Virus record (IMG/VR): IMGVR_UViG_3300030202_002508
Location: 1-23,186 of that record
Source of the DNA: a virus
Length of the DNA stretch: 23,186 nucleotides
Reading direction: 5' to 3' (one strand)
Shown here: one piece after another, positions 16,128 to 22,688 of the stretch
How the letters are laid out: each line of letters starts with the position of its first letter
Numbering within the stretch: the stretch's first letter is position 1
Program-made: the position numbers and the translations under genes
The notes under the pieces: generated by a model
The model's database searches: none
The model's input: only the letters and a program-made list of their open reading frames with translations
What the model was told of the DNA's origin: nothing

Positions 16128-16457
16128 ATGATGAAAGGATTAAAAAACGTTATGGTCACTGATCAAAGAGCTCAGATGACATTTTGTGCAAGCTGTAAAA
16201 GCTGTCCTGCAATTGACATTTCCAAAGACTCAGACAAAGTTATTGTTGGAGGTGATGACGAAGGTTATACTGAGTTCACCAAAGATCAATTTGCATTGTT
16301 TGTAAAAACAGTTAAGGAGGGTATGTATGATAAGTACCTTCCTAAAGACTGTGTATGTGGAACAACTTCAGATCCTAATGGATACTGTGATGGATCTCAC
16401 TCTAATGTTTGTGAAGAACCATCTGATTTAAATGAAGATGTACCCTTTGGAGATTAA
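16128..16457 (+). CDS. CDGSH-motif putative iron-sulfur protein (109 aa)
   Basis: Residues 75-91 read CVCGTTSDPNGYCDGSH. The CDGSH iron-sulfur signature is C-x-C-x2-[ST]-x3-P-x-C-D-G-[SAT]-H, binding a redox-active [2Fe-2S] cluster by three Cys and one His. Here the spacing is one residue longer (CxC-x9-C rather than x8). A second Cys group, FCASCKSC (C20, C23, C26), lies near the N-terminus. Between them VIVGGDDEGYTEFTKDQF and FVKTVKEGMYD vaguely recall DUF397-type small proteins (weak). No export signal, so cytosolic or in the virion. A second ATG at codon 2 is an equal start candidate. Redox or Fe-S role is inferred from the motif. Confidence 0.65.
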   Translation: MMKGLKNVMVTDQRAQMTFCASCKSCPAIDISKDSDKVIVGGDDEGYTEFTKDQFALFVKTVKEGMYDKYLPKDCVCGTTSDPNGYCDGSHSNVCEEPSDLNEDVPFGD

Positions 16458-16475
16458 CTATAAAAATTAAAAATT

Positions 16476-16787
16476 ATGCCAAACCCATTATCATTAGGAA
16501 AAAAGTTTACAAAACTAGCAGAAGCAGGTGCTTTTGCAGGTGCAGCTGATTTCTTTAAAAAGATATACCATAAATCTACAGATCAAAATAGATTAAAAAA
16601 TATAAATAAGACTCTTGAGAATGATGGAAACCTTACTGACAAACAAAAAAAATTTTTAAAAAACTTTCAAAATAGTAAGTTTAGAAAAAGCATGAATACT
16701 AGTGAACAAAATCCTAATACAGCTTATTTAAATAAGTTACAAATTGAAGAAATGGGAGGAGCTGTAGGCCCTAATGGAGTATTATAA
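16476..16787 (+). CDS. Basic small protein with GPNGVL C-terminal tag, member 1 (103 aa)
   Basis: Helical and Lys/Asn-rich, beginning MPNPLSLGKKFTKLAEAGAF, with a charged middle (LTDKQKKFLKNF) and ending MGGAVGPNGVL. It is the first of five consecutive genes that share only this ending. It has a small Ala/Gly-rich stretch (residues ~14-24) but no convincing signal peptide. The stop overlaps the next ATG (TAATGG). Possibly packaged with the virion or made for takeover or lysis; family unknown. Confidence 0.75.
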   Translation: MPNPLSLGKKFTKLAEAGAFAGAADFFKKIYHKSTDQNRLKNINKTLENDGNLTDKQKKFLKNFQNSKFRKSMNTSEQNPNTAYLNKLQIEEMGGAVGPNGVL

Positions 16788-17047
16788 TGGCAAAGAAGTG
16801 GATACAAGATGCAATAAAGAAACCGGGATCTCTAACAGCAGCAGCTAAGAGAGAGGGTAAAAGTATTACAGAATACTGTAAGACACCACCTTCTACTAAA
16901 GCAAAACAAAGGTGTAATTTAGCTAATACCTTGAGAAAAATAGCTAAGAAAAGAAAAAAGAAAGCTTGTGGCGGATCAGTTATGTTTTGTGGTGGAGAAT
17001 ATCATTCACCAGTTAAACAAGCTGTGGGCCCAAATAGAATTTTATAA
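16787..17047 (+). CDS. Basic small protein with GPNRIL C-terminal tag, member 2 (86 aa)
   Basis: Starts MAKKWIQDAIKKPGSLTAAA, a type of short basic sequence recurrent in phage small proteins. A Lys/Arg-rich helix (TLRKIAKKRKKKACGG) follows, then a Cys/Gly segment (CGGSVMFCGGEYHS) and the ending AVGPNRIL. Cys at ~32, ~43, 61 and 68 could bind metal. High charge suggests nucleic-acid binding. It is the most diverged copy of the tag (RIL in place of GVL). Confidence 0.75.
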   Translation: MAKKWIQDAIKKPGSLTAAAKREGKSITEYCKTPPSTKAKQRCNLANTLRKIAKKRKKKACGGSVMFCGGEYHSPVKQAVGPNRIL

Positions 17048-17049
17048 TT

Positions 17050-17346
17050 ATGCCAGGAATATTAACAGCTTTGAAAAACATCTTTACTAAAGGAAGTAAA
17101 GCAAGTAAAGTAAATAAATCAAAAGGATATCCTTTTAAAGGAAGCCTTGATGCAAATTTTCAAGACTATGCTAAAAAGCATTTATTAAATAAAAAAGGAT
17201 TTTTTGAAGGTGGTTATCAAGGAAATAAAACTGGCAGTAAATTTTCAAAAGAAGTTAAAAAAAATAATCCTAATGTTGAGCAATTAAAATTAAATCTTAA
17301 AACAGGAGGATCAATAGGAGCAATAGGACCAAACGGAGTATTATGA
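17050..17346 (+). CDS. Basic small protein with GPNGVL C-terminal tag, member 3 (98 aa)
   Basis: Starts MPGILTALKNIFTKGSKASK (amphipathic helix plus basic linker), with Lys/Asn-rich central sequence and a TGGSIGAIGPNGVL end. Body sequence is unrelated to the other tagged neighbours apart from Lys richness. Its TGA overlaps the ATG of member 4 (TTATGA), giving a -VL ending that also serves as the coupling junction. Confidence 0.75.
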   Translation: MPGILTALKNIFTKGSKASKVNKSKGYPFKGSLDANFQDYAKKHLLNKKGFFEGGYQGNKTGSKFSKEVKKNNPNVEQLKLNLKTGGSIGAIGPNGVL

Positions 17347-17576
17347 AAATATTTAATAAACTTAGAAAGAAAAGAATAAGCAATAAGATTAATAAGCTTA
17401 ATAAGGAGATTGAAAATCTTCAAGGTGAGGGTTATGGTGTTATTCAGCCTGCATGGGATGAAGGTGGTTCAGAAATTGTAGGTAAAACAAAAAAGATTTT
17501 TAAACTACAAGATAAATATAATAAGTTAAATAAGAAACATTACGGAGGAGCAGTTGGTCCTAATAATGTATTATAA
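17343..17576 (+). CDS. Basic helical small protein with GPNNVL C-terminal tag, member 4 (77 aa)
   Basis: Starts with a Lys/Arg/Asn-rich helix (MKIFNKLRKKRISNKINKLN) with coiled-coil spacing. A short central segment (EGYGVIQPAWDEGG) and a second basic helix follow, then HYGGAVGPNNVL. ATG overlaps the previous stop. Coiled-coil interaction or nucleic-acid binding is plausible; function unknown. Confidence 0.75.
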   Translation: MKIFNKLRKKRISNKINKLNKEIENLQGEGYGVIQPAWDEGGSEIVGKTKKIFKLQDKYNKLNKKHYGGAVGPNNVL

Positions 17577-17585
17577 ATTAAAATT

Positions 17586-17840
17586 ATGTCAAAAAGAAAA
17601 TTATTTGAAAAGTTACTTAATAAAGTATTTAAAAAACAAAGAGTTTTTGATCCGCAAAATAGAAACCGAAACTTTATGTCTACCGGATATACTGTAAATA
17701 CTCCTAATATTGATGTTAATGATATAATAATAAAAGGGGGTTCAGGTCTAACTGGTGCAGCTGCAGTTAAAGCTGCTCTAAATAAAAAAGAAGGTGATGC
17801 AAGTTTTGGGGGAGCAGTGGGACCAAATGGTGTATTATGA
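17586..17840 (+). CDS. Small protein with GPNGVL C-terminal tag, member 5 (84 aa)
   Basis: Basic N-terminus (MSKRKLFEKLLNKVFKKQRV), a beta-like middle (STGYTVNTPNIDVNDIIIKG), an Ala-rich patch (LTGAAAVKAALNKK) and the ending FGGAVGPNGVL. The TGA overlaps the ATG of the secreted protein at 17837. It closes the run of tagged genes. Confidence 0.75.
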   Translation: MSKRKLFEKLLNKVFKKQRVFDPQNRNRNFMSTGYTVNTPNIDVNDIIIKGGSGLTGAAAVKAALNKKEGDASFGGAVGPNGVL

Positions 17841-18337
17841 AAAAACTAATTACATTTTTATTACTAGCACTAGCCACATTAGCTTATGGGCAGGATAAAA
17901 ATGTAAGACCAATAGATGTAGTAGAGAATATAAGTGTATACTTTGTAGATACAGCTTATTATAAGTCTTTGACACTTGACTCACTACATGTAAAAAATGT
18001 AACTGAGTTTGTTTATGTATCAAATGCAGTAGCTGACACACTAGTTGTGCCTGTTATAGAATTTGTTGAGAGAGTTACAGTTGATACGCTACACATACAT
18101 GTACCCGAATGCAGAGTAGAATATGTAGAAGTGTATGTAACCGAAGAGTTATTGATGCAGGATACTATTGTAGAGATAGAATTTAAAGATGCACTTATAA
18201 GTTCTAACTCAGGAGTTCAAGAGATTTTAGATAAATCTTTTGGTAATAATATATTATATGATCTTCAAGGTAATCAAATAAGAAGACCAATGGGAGTTTA
18301 TATAGAAAATGGTAAAATAAAGTATATAAAAATTTAA
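17837..18337 (+). CDS. Secreted protein with T9SS-like C-terminal segment (166 aa)
   Basis: Signal peptide residues 1-18 (AYG-Q cleavage). The mature part is beta-rich, with repeated valine-tyrosine strands such as EYVEVYVTEELL and DTLHIHVPECRVEY. Its end, LYDLQGNQI, then GVYIENGKIKYIKI, closely follows the closing strands of type A T9SS sorting domains (LYDLxGxxV...xGIYixxG...). Only this terminal part is evident, without the usual YPNP start, so the sorting call is less certain than for the 999-aa protein. It sits between the tagged genes and the Gly-Gly repeat protein. Function unknown. Confidence 0.7.
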   Translation: MKKLITFLLLALATLAYGQDKNVRPIDVVENISVYFVDTAYYKSLTLDSLHVKNVTEFVYVSNAVADTLVVPVIEFVERVTVDTLHIHVPECRVEYVEVYVTEELLMQDTIVEIEFKDALISSNSGVQEILDKSFGNNILYDLQGNQIRRPMGVYIENGKIKYIKI

Positions 18338-18348
18338 AATTTAAAGTT

Positions 18349-19125
18349 ATGCCCGCAAATATGAAAAAATCTGGAATGTCATATAAGAAAGGAGGTTCCA
18401 AAAAAATGTACGGAGGTACAATGAAAAAGAAAATGTCCTATGGTGGACCAAGAAAAAAACCTAAACCTGGTGAAAATATAAATCCTTTTATTTCATATAC
18501 TCCTGCTGATATAAATGCAATGAAACAAATATTACCAAGTGAAATCAATAAGAAAATGTATGGTGGATCCAAAAAGAAAATGATGAAAGGTGGATCAAAC
18601 GCCAAAATGCCAAAGTCAATGTATAAAAAAGGTGGTTCTAAACCAGATTTTTTAGATTTTGATGGGGATGGTAATAAAACTGAACCTATGACAAGTACAT
18701 ACATGTACGGTGGTTCTATGTATAAAAAGATGATGAAGTATGCAGGTGGCCCAGTAATGAATGAAAGAGGAATGAAAGTACCAGGTATGATGAAAGACGG
18801 TGGTGGACTAAAGAAAATGCCAGGTGGTGGTTTTATGAGAAGTATGGATCTGCCTAAAGCACAGAAAGGATTTTTTACAGCTATAAAGAATACAGCAGAA
18901 AATCTTTTTGGGAAAATAAAAAAAGCTAGTAATAAAAATGCAAATGTAATAGATGACATGGATTTATCTAAAATGGTTTTTAAAGGTACAGGTAGAGGAG
19001 GTAATAAAGTATTTAAAGTTGGAGCAGATGGTAAAGTGCAGGACCAAGCTTCAAATGCAATGCCTCTTTTTCAAAACATCCAGAGAATGCTTAAACAAGG
19101 TAGGTTTAAACCAAGAAAGAAATAA
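18349..19125 (+). CDS. Lys/Met-rich Gly-Gly repeat protein with LPKAQxGFF module
   Basis: The first ~160 residues are low-complexity with recurring KKMYGGS, KKGGS and KMMKGG units. They are interrupted by FLDFDGDGNKTEPM, which resembles an EF-hand or dockerin-type calcium loop (DxDGDGNxxE). Residue ~167 starts LPKAQKGFF, followed by ~60 residues related to the protein at 19518 (SKMVFKG...KVFKV versus SKLVYKA...RFKV). The stop directly abuts the holin ATG. Similar K/M/Y-GG repeats are known in uncharacterised marine phage proteins. Likely disordered, DNA- or envelope-binding; possibly a processed virion protein. Confidence 0.75.
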   Translation: MPANMKKSGMSYKKGGSKKMYGGTMKKKMSYGGPRKKPKPGENINPFISYTPADINAMKQILPSEINKKMYGGSKKKMMKGGSNAKMPKSMYKKGGSKPDFLDFDGDGNKTEPMTSTYMYGGSMYKKMMKYAGGPVMNERGMKVPGMMKDGGGLKKMPGGGFMRSMDLPKAQKGFFTAIKNTAENLFGKIKKASNKNANVIDDMDLSKMVFKGTGRGGNKVFKVGADGKVQDQASNAMPLFQNIQRMLKQGRFKPRKK

Positions 19126-19521
19126 ATGAGTATACTAAAAAAGATTTTTTCAGGTGCCGGAAGCAACCTAATAGAATCCGTGGGTGGTGTAATAGACAAT
19201 CTCGTAACTACAGATGAGGAAAAGCTTGATGCAAAAAGAAAGCTTAAAGAAATGATAATGAACCATGAGGTTCAAATGGAAAAGAATATAACTGACCGTT
19301 GGACGGCAGATATGAACTCTGATTCATGGCTTAGTAAAAATGTAAGACCAATGGTTCTTATATTTTTAATAGTGTGTACTATGATATTAATTTTTATTGA
19401 TGCTGGTGCAGTTAAATTTGAAGTAGAAGAAAAGTGGACAGATCTTCTACAATTAGTTTTAATTACAGTTATAGGTGCATACTTTGGTGGCCGTTCTGTA
19501 GAAAAATTTAAAAAGAAATGA
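19126..19521 (+). CDS. Holin-like membrane protein (3TM/GTA-holin type)
   Basis: A 131-aa protein with a charged N-terminal half (residues 1-70: DEEKLDAKRKLKEMIMNHEV), then MVLIFLIVCTMILIFIDAG (TM ~75-93) and LLQLVLITVIGAYFGGRSVE (TM ~105-121), ending with a basic tail FKKK. The SWLSKNVRPMVLIFL start of the TM part and the IGAYFGGRSVEKF end are typical of the three-TM holin family of phages and gene-transfer agents. It would permeabilise the inner membrane at lysis. No endolysin gene is visible beside it. Its ATG abuts the preceding stop and its TGA overlaps the next ATG. Confidence 0.85.
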   Translation: MSILKKIFSGAGSNLIESVGGVIDNLVTTDEEKLDAKRKLKEMIMNHEVQMEKNITDRWTADMNSDSWLSKNVRPMVLIFLIVCTMILIFIDAGAVKFEVEEKWTDLLQLVLITVIGAYFGGRSVEKFKKK

Positions 19522-20180
19522 AAAAGATAAAAAAACAATTACCTAAAGCACAAACTGGATTCTTCAAAATGTTTAATCCTAAAAATTGGAAAGCTGCAGT
19601 TAATGCTTTTAAAAAAAGTAATGCAGATCAGGTAGCTGCAAGCAAACTTGTATATAAAGCTGATGGTACTCTTGATGGTAGATTTAAAGTAAATTCAAGT
19701 GCTGGTAAATTTAATAAAAATACAGGTAAAGGTAAAGGTAAAGGTTCAAAAACAGAAAATGTAAAAAAGGAACCAGGATTTTTAAACAGAGCTTTTAATA
19801 AAAGATTCCAGATTAACACACCTTCTATAAAAAATCTTACTGTAGACCCTGTTAAGTTAGCATTAAGAAATAAAGGAAAAACAGCACTTTTAGGTGGTAA
19901 TGCGCTTTTAGCTTATTACTTGTTAAAAAGAGGAGATGGTATTAAAGATGTAGAATTAAAAAATCAATTTAATTTTGATACTAACCTTAACACTTTTCAA
20001 AAGGATAATACAAATGTAAACATGGACAGTACAAAAAATCCTAATTTTAAACCAAACATGAATTACTCAATTGAAAAGAAAGGTGGTCCTGTTAAAGCTA
20101 GAGGTGGTAAAACAGCTCCAGGTATGAAAAGTAAAGGTGGTGGTCTTAAAATGGATAGGAATGGTAAATTCTATAGATAA
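19518..20180 (+). CDS. Basic protein with LPKAQxGFF module and Gly-Gly tail
   Basis: Begins MKKIKKQLPKAQTGFFKMFN; after LPKAQ the next ~50 residues parallel the C-terminal module of the protein at 18349. A basic middle (NKNTGKGKGKGSKTENVKK) and a mostly hydrophobic stretch (TALLGGNALLAYYLLKRG, ~118-135, possible membrane helix) follow. The tail carries KGGPVKARGGK and ends RNGKFYR. ATG overlaps the holin stop; the stop overlaps the next ATG (TAATGG). Unrecognised; perhaps a lysis-linked or virion-processed protein. Confidence 0.75.
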   Translation: MKKIKKQLPKAQTGFFKMFNPKNWKAAVNAFKKSNADQVAASKLVYKADGTLDGRFKVNSSAGKFNKNTGKGKGKGSKTENVKKEPGFLNRAFNKRFQINTPSIKNLTVDPVKLALRNKGKTALLGGNALLAYYLLKRGDGIKDVELKNQFNFDTNLNTFQKDNTNVNMDSTKNPNFKPNMNYSIEKKGGPVKARGGKTAPGMKSKGGGLKMDRNGKFYR

Positions 20181-20305
20181 TGGCTGTAAAAAATACATTT
20201 ACCTTTAGAAGTAACTCTACTAAAAGAAGAAAAGGCGTTCATAGTAAAAATGCTAGTAAATCCCAAAACGGTTACAAGAAACCCTATAGAGGACAAGGAA
20301 GATAA
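20180..20305 (+). CDS. 41-aa basic phage protein (ends YKKPYRGQGR)
   Basis: Overlaps the previous stop (TAATGG) and ends just before the terminator. The product starts MAVKNTFTFRSNSTKRRKGV and ends NGYKKPYRGQGR, is strongly Lys/Arg-rich, and has no acidic residue. Similar short proteins with a KPYRGQGR-type end seem to recur in marine phage genomes (recalled, not searched). A nucleic-acid-binding role is plausible. Confidence 0.7.
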   Translation: MAVKNTFTFRSNSTKRRKGVHSKNASKSQNGYKKPYRGQGR

Positions 20306-20307
20306 AA

Positions 20308-20334
20308 AAAGAGGAGACTATTGATCTCCTCTTT
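20308..20334. terminator. Bidirectional intrinsic terminator
   Basis: AAAGAGGAGA and TCTCCTCTTT form a perfect 10-bp stem around a 7-nt loop (CTATTGA). T-rich tracts follow in both directions: CTTTTA on plus, and the complement of the A7 run (nt 20304-20310) on minus. It separates the converging plus late block and the minus operon; the minus gene's stop codon falls in the loop. Confidence 0.9.
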
Positions 20335-20638
20335 CTTTTATAAGCCCCTCAAGAATTATAAGATAGTTTATGGCATCTCCTATTTTTTCTTCTAACAGTT
20401 CATCTGTTGGGACCTCTCCGGGACATTTGCTTATAATGGTTTTAATACATTCAAAATGTTTGCAAGCATATTCCCAAGCTACACCTTCTGGTGTATCATG
20501 AAAAGAAAAACCTACACCTTTTTTAAATGATTGGAATACATCTAGGTCAGTAGCATATTCGTTCATTTTTACAGCATAAGTTTCTCTAGTTTTAGTGAAC
20601 CTCTGTTCTAGAAGTTCCATGAATTTGTCATAAGTCAT
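20318..20638 (-). CDS. MazG/DUF1599-like small helical protein (106 aa)
   Basis: All-helical and acidic. The C-terminal helix LLEEKIGDAINYLIILEGLI matches the E-x-K-x2-D-x2-NY pattern of DUF1599/nucleotide-modification-associated and MazG-type phage proteins; the N-terminal part contains KMNEYATDLDVFQSF. In those families acidic residues bind Mg2+ and a nucleotide. With RNR and polymerase nearby, nucleotide-pool control is a fair guess, but the family call is by eye only. Overlaps the upstream 38-aa ORF by ATGA and ends in the terminator loop. Confidence 0.55.
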   Translation of the reverse strand: MTYDKFMELLEQRFTKTRETYAVKMNEYATDLDVFQSFKKGVGFSFHDTPEGVAWEYACKHFECIKTIISKCPGEVPTDELLEEKIGDAINYLIILEGLIKERGDQ

Positions 20639-20751
20639 GCCTCTTTTTCAAGCTTTCTTAAGACTTCAGGATCAACATTTGGCATGCCATCCTCATTCAC
20701 ATTATTAGGAACACTTGGTTCCTCCATAGAAATCATTTTTTCTAAATCCAT
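20635..20751 (-). CDS. Small acidic ORF (38 aa)
   Basis: ATG start, product MDLEKMISMEEPSVPNNVNE then DGMPNVDPEVLRKLEKEA. It is acidic, helical at both ends and likely disordered in the middle. Its TGA overlaps the ATG of the next gene (ATGA), and it lies 16 nt after the small TM gene, so it fits the minus operon. Unknown function. Confidence 0.55.
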   Translation of the reverse strand: MDLEKMISMEEPSVPNNVNEDGMPNVDPEVLRKLEKEA

Positions 20752-20767
20752 AAGTAATTAATTAAAG

Positions 20768-20941
20768 TTAAAGTTTTTCACCAAAACATTTTTTCATTAT
20801 TCTTGTTAATCTTAACTCAATGTTGGTGATTAATTCAGTTAAAGTGGTTAAAGTTAATGCTATAACCCAAAATATTATAATGATAATTAGTAATATAGAA
20901 CCGCTAATCATCTTAATGCAATCTAATAAAAATTTTCCCAT
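20768..20941 (-). CDS. Small single-TM protein (57 aa)
   Basis: ATG one base after the radical SAM stop. Residues ~12-31 (ISGSILLIIIIIFWVIALT) form one membrane span; the C-terminal part is amphipathic and basic (LRLTRIMKKCFGEKL). The overlapping plus-strand frame has no promoter or partner genes and is rejected. Unknown function; may be a membrane accessory or antiholin-type protein. Confidence 0.6.
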   Translation of the reverse strand: MGKFLLDCIKMISGSILLIIIIIFWVIALTLTTLTELITNIELRLTRIMKKCFGEKL

Positions 20942-20942
20942 T

Positions 20943-21812
20943 TTAAAATATATATCTAATTTTATTCCAAGGTATTACGTTATTATGTTCTTTTATAAAT
21001 GCATCAATAAATTGTTCTTTTAACTTATGTTTATATCTAACGTTTCTACCTCCATACTGTGATGTTTTACTCTCTTGTAGACTAGGTGTCCACAAATCTA
21101 TTTCTTGTTTTTCTTTATGATCTATTAAGTTTTTGTAATGTTTATTCTTGTTGTGTGTTAAAAATATACACTCAGCATAAACACCTTCTTCATATCTAAC
21201 ATTGTTATTTATCAAAGCAAATAACTCTTCATAGTCATCTAACCAGCCTTCATAAACTAATATGGGACTAAAGTTAATATGAACATCATATCCTGCTTCT
21301 TTAAACTTATCTATTGCTTGTACTCTTTCTAATATTGTTGATGTATTGGGTTCATGTAATGCACGTTTTTTTTCAGGCATCATACTAAACCGTATTCTAA
21401 TCTTCTTGTTTGGATTGTATTTAAGTAATTCTTTGTTAACATATTTAGTTGCAAAGCTTCCCATTATATCTTCATTATACTTGAAAAAATCAAATATAAA
21501 TTGCCAATCATGGTACTTACAATGAAGAGCAAAGTCTTCATTACAACTAATATCATATGTAATGTATTTTGGATGTGTTTGATTTGGTTTTTTTGTTTCT
21601 AGTTTTGCAAATATAGAATGGTTGTTTATCTCTGTTAGTATTTGGTTTGCATTTGTTGCTATTGATAATCCTTCAGGCTTGTGCCTTTTCATATAACAAT
21701 ATGAACAATCATATAAACATCCCCAACCAAAGCTTGGAGATATAAAGTCTGTAGATCTACCCGAAGGTCTAATCTTCAGACTTTTTCTAATATCTCTAGT
21801 GACTAATGTCAT
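20943..21812 (-). CDS. Radical SAM protein, spore photoproduct lyase-like
   Basis: Residues 32-39 CLYDCSYC give the C-x3-C-x2-C motif that binds the radical-generating [4Fe-4S] cluster with S-adenosylmethionine. Preceding FISPSFGWGC and following YMKRHKPEG, plus TYDISCNEDF, FATKYVN, IRIRFSMMP and DVHINFSPILVY, resemble the SplB-like family seen in Bacteroidota. SplB repairs the spore photoproduct (a UV thymine dimer) by radical chemistry. The 289-aa length is somewhat short of the Bacillus enzyme (~340). UV-damage repair is reasonable for a surface-water phage, but another radical reaction is possible. Starts inside the end of the DUF932 gene (ATGA overlap). Confidence 0.8.
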   Translation of the reverse strand: MTLVTRDIRKSLKIRPSGRSTDFISPSFGWGCLYDCSYCYMKRHKPEGLSIATNANQILTEINNHSIFAKLETKKPNQTHPKYITYDISCNEDFALHCKYHDWQFIFDFFKYNEDIMGSFATKYVNKELLKYNPNKKIRIRFSMMPEKKRALHEPNTSTILERVQAIDKFKEAGYDVHINFSPILVYEGWLDDYEELFALINNNVRYEEGVYAECIFLTHNKNKHYKNLIDHKEKQEIDLWTPSLQESKTSQYGGRNVRYKHKLKEQFIDAFIKEHNNVIPWNKIRYIF

Positions 21813-22669
21813 ATTTTAAATTCATCAAATGTATCATATTCTTGAGCTTCCATATCAGCATCCCAGTCTGATCCTAATAATGTTCCATCATTTATGTGCC
21901 CATTACCATTTAAATCTATCCAGTTTTTATCCGTTTGATGTAAACCAGATTGACTTAATAGTTCTGCAGTCATAAACTCATGAAATTTTACTTGATCACT
22001 CATCCAAGTACGTGGATGTGACTTCTTAAAAGAATGTGTAACATGATTATAAAATGTCCATGCATTATTAAGATCTGCTGAATAATGATAAGATGGATCT
22101 TTCATCTCTGCTTTAATAACAGAAACTTGTGATGCATCAATGATTTCTTCATCTAAAAATAATCTGCCCACTAATTCAGCTTGTTGTTTTTTAGGTAAGA
22201 ATACTTGTCTCATTTTATTCTTATCATCAATTAGCTTGTCAAAATACTTATTAGCTGATTTAATTTGTGAACTTATTTGAGTATGAATATCATGATCTGC
22301 TTTACCTGTATGTTTTCTAGCATAGTTTGCCATGTCTCCACATAACATACCATTGCTACATACATTTACGAAAGCTCCTACAGCACACTGAAAACGTGTA
22401 CTTTTATCATAAGAGTTAGTCCAAGCAAACATCATTCCCATTTCTTCATCTTTAGTAGAAGCAAGGTGATATACCCCTTGTGCTACTTTTGCATTCATAT
22501 TTGCTCTGTAAAGTTCTTTTGTAATTCTGAACCCATTGTTGTCTAATAGAGTTTTAGTAACATCTATGACATCTTTATGAGGAATAACTGTATAAGTTTT
22601 TCCATGATTAGGTAGTGGTGCTGCCACTAACATATCTTTTGTAGTAGTTGTTGGTCTTGTGTATCCCAT
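21809..22669 (-). CDS. DUF932 / phage-plasmid-like protein (286 aa)
   Basis: The sequence RFQCAVGAFVNVCSNGMLCG and later ARKHTGKADHDIHTQI match the DUF932 pattern (v..vCtNGl...... H). This group is widespread in phages and plasmids, with a suspected but unproven role in DNA metabolism or host takeover. The C-terminal tail is acidic (WDADMEAQEYDTFDEF). The leader upstream has a GC-rich hairpin. The gene heads the minus operon with the radical SAM gene overlapping its stop. Confidence 0.8.
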   Translation of the reverse strand: MGYTRPTTTTKDMLVAAPLPNHGKTYTVIPHKDVIDVTKTLLDNNGFRITKELYRANMNAKVAQGVYHLASTKDEEMGMMFAWTNSYDKSTRFQCAVGAFVNVCSNGMLCGDMANYARKHTGKADHDIHTQISSQIKSANKYFDKLIDDKNKMRQVFLPKKQQAELVGRLFLDEEIIDASQVSVIKAEMKDPSYHYSADLNNAWTFYNHVTHSFKKSHPRTWMSDQVKFHEFMTAELLSQSGLHQTDKNWIDLNGNGHINDGTLLGSDWDADMEAQEYDTFDEFKI

Positions 22670-22688
22670 AATTTATTGGTTTAAATTG

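Noticed and set aside
15899-16159. Minus-strand 86-aa ORF
   Set aside because: Asn/Tyr/Phe-rich shadow of the chained plus-strand micro-ORFs, with the wrong polarity for the block.
18438-18959. Minus-strand 173-aa Pro/Phe/Ile-rich ORF
   Set aside because: Complement of the Gly-Gly/Lys repeat region; composition explained by the repeats on the plus strand.
20820-21023. Plus-strand 67-aa ORF
   Set aside because: Overlaps the 57-aa TM gene and the end of the radical SAM gene on the minus strand; no promoter or partner gene.
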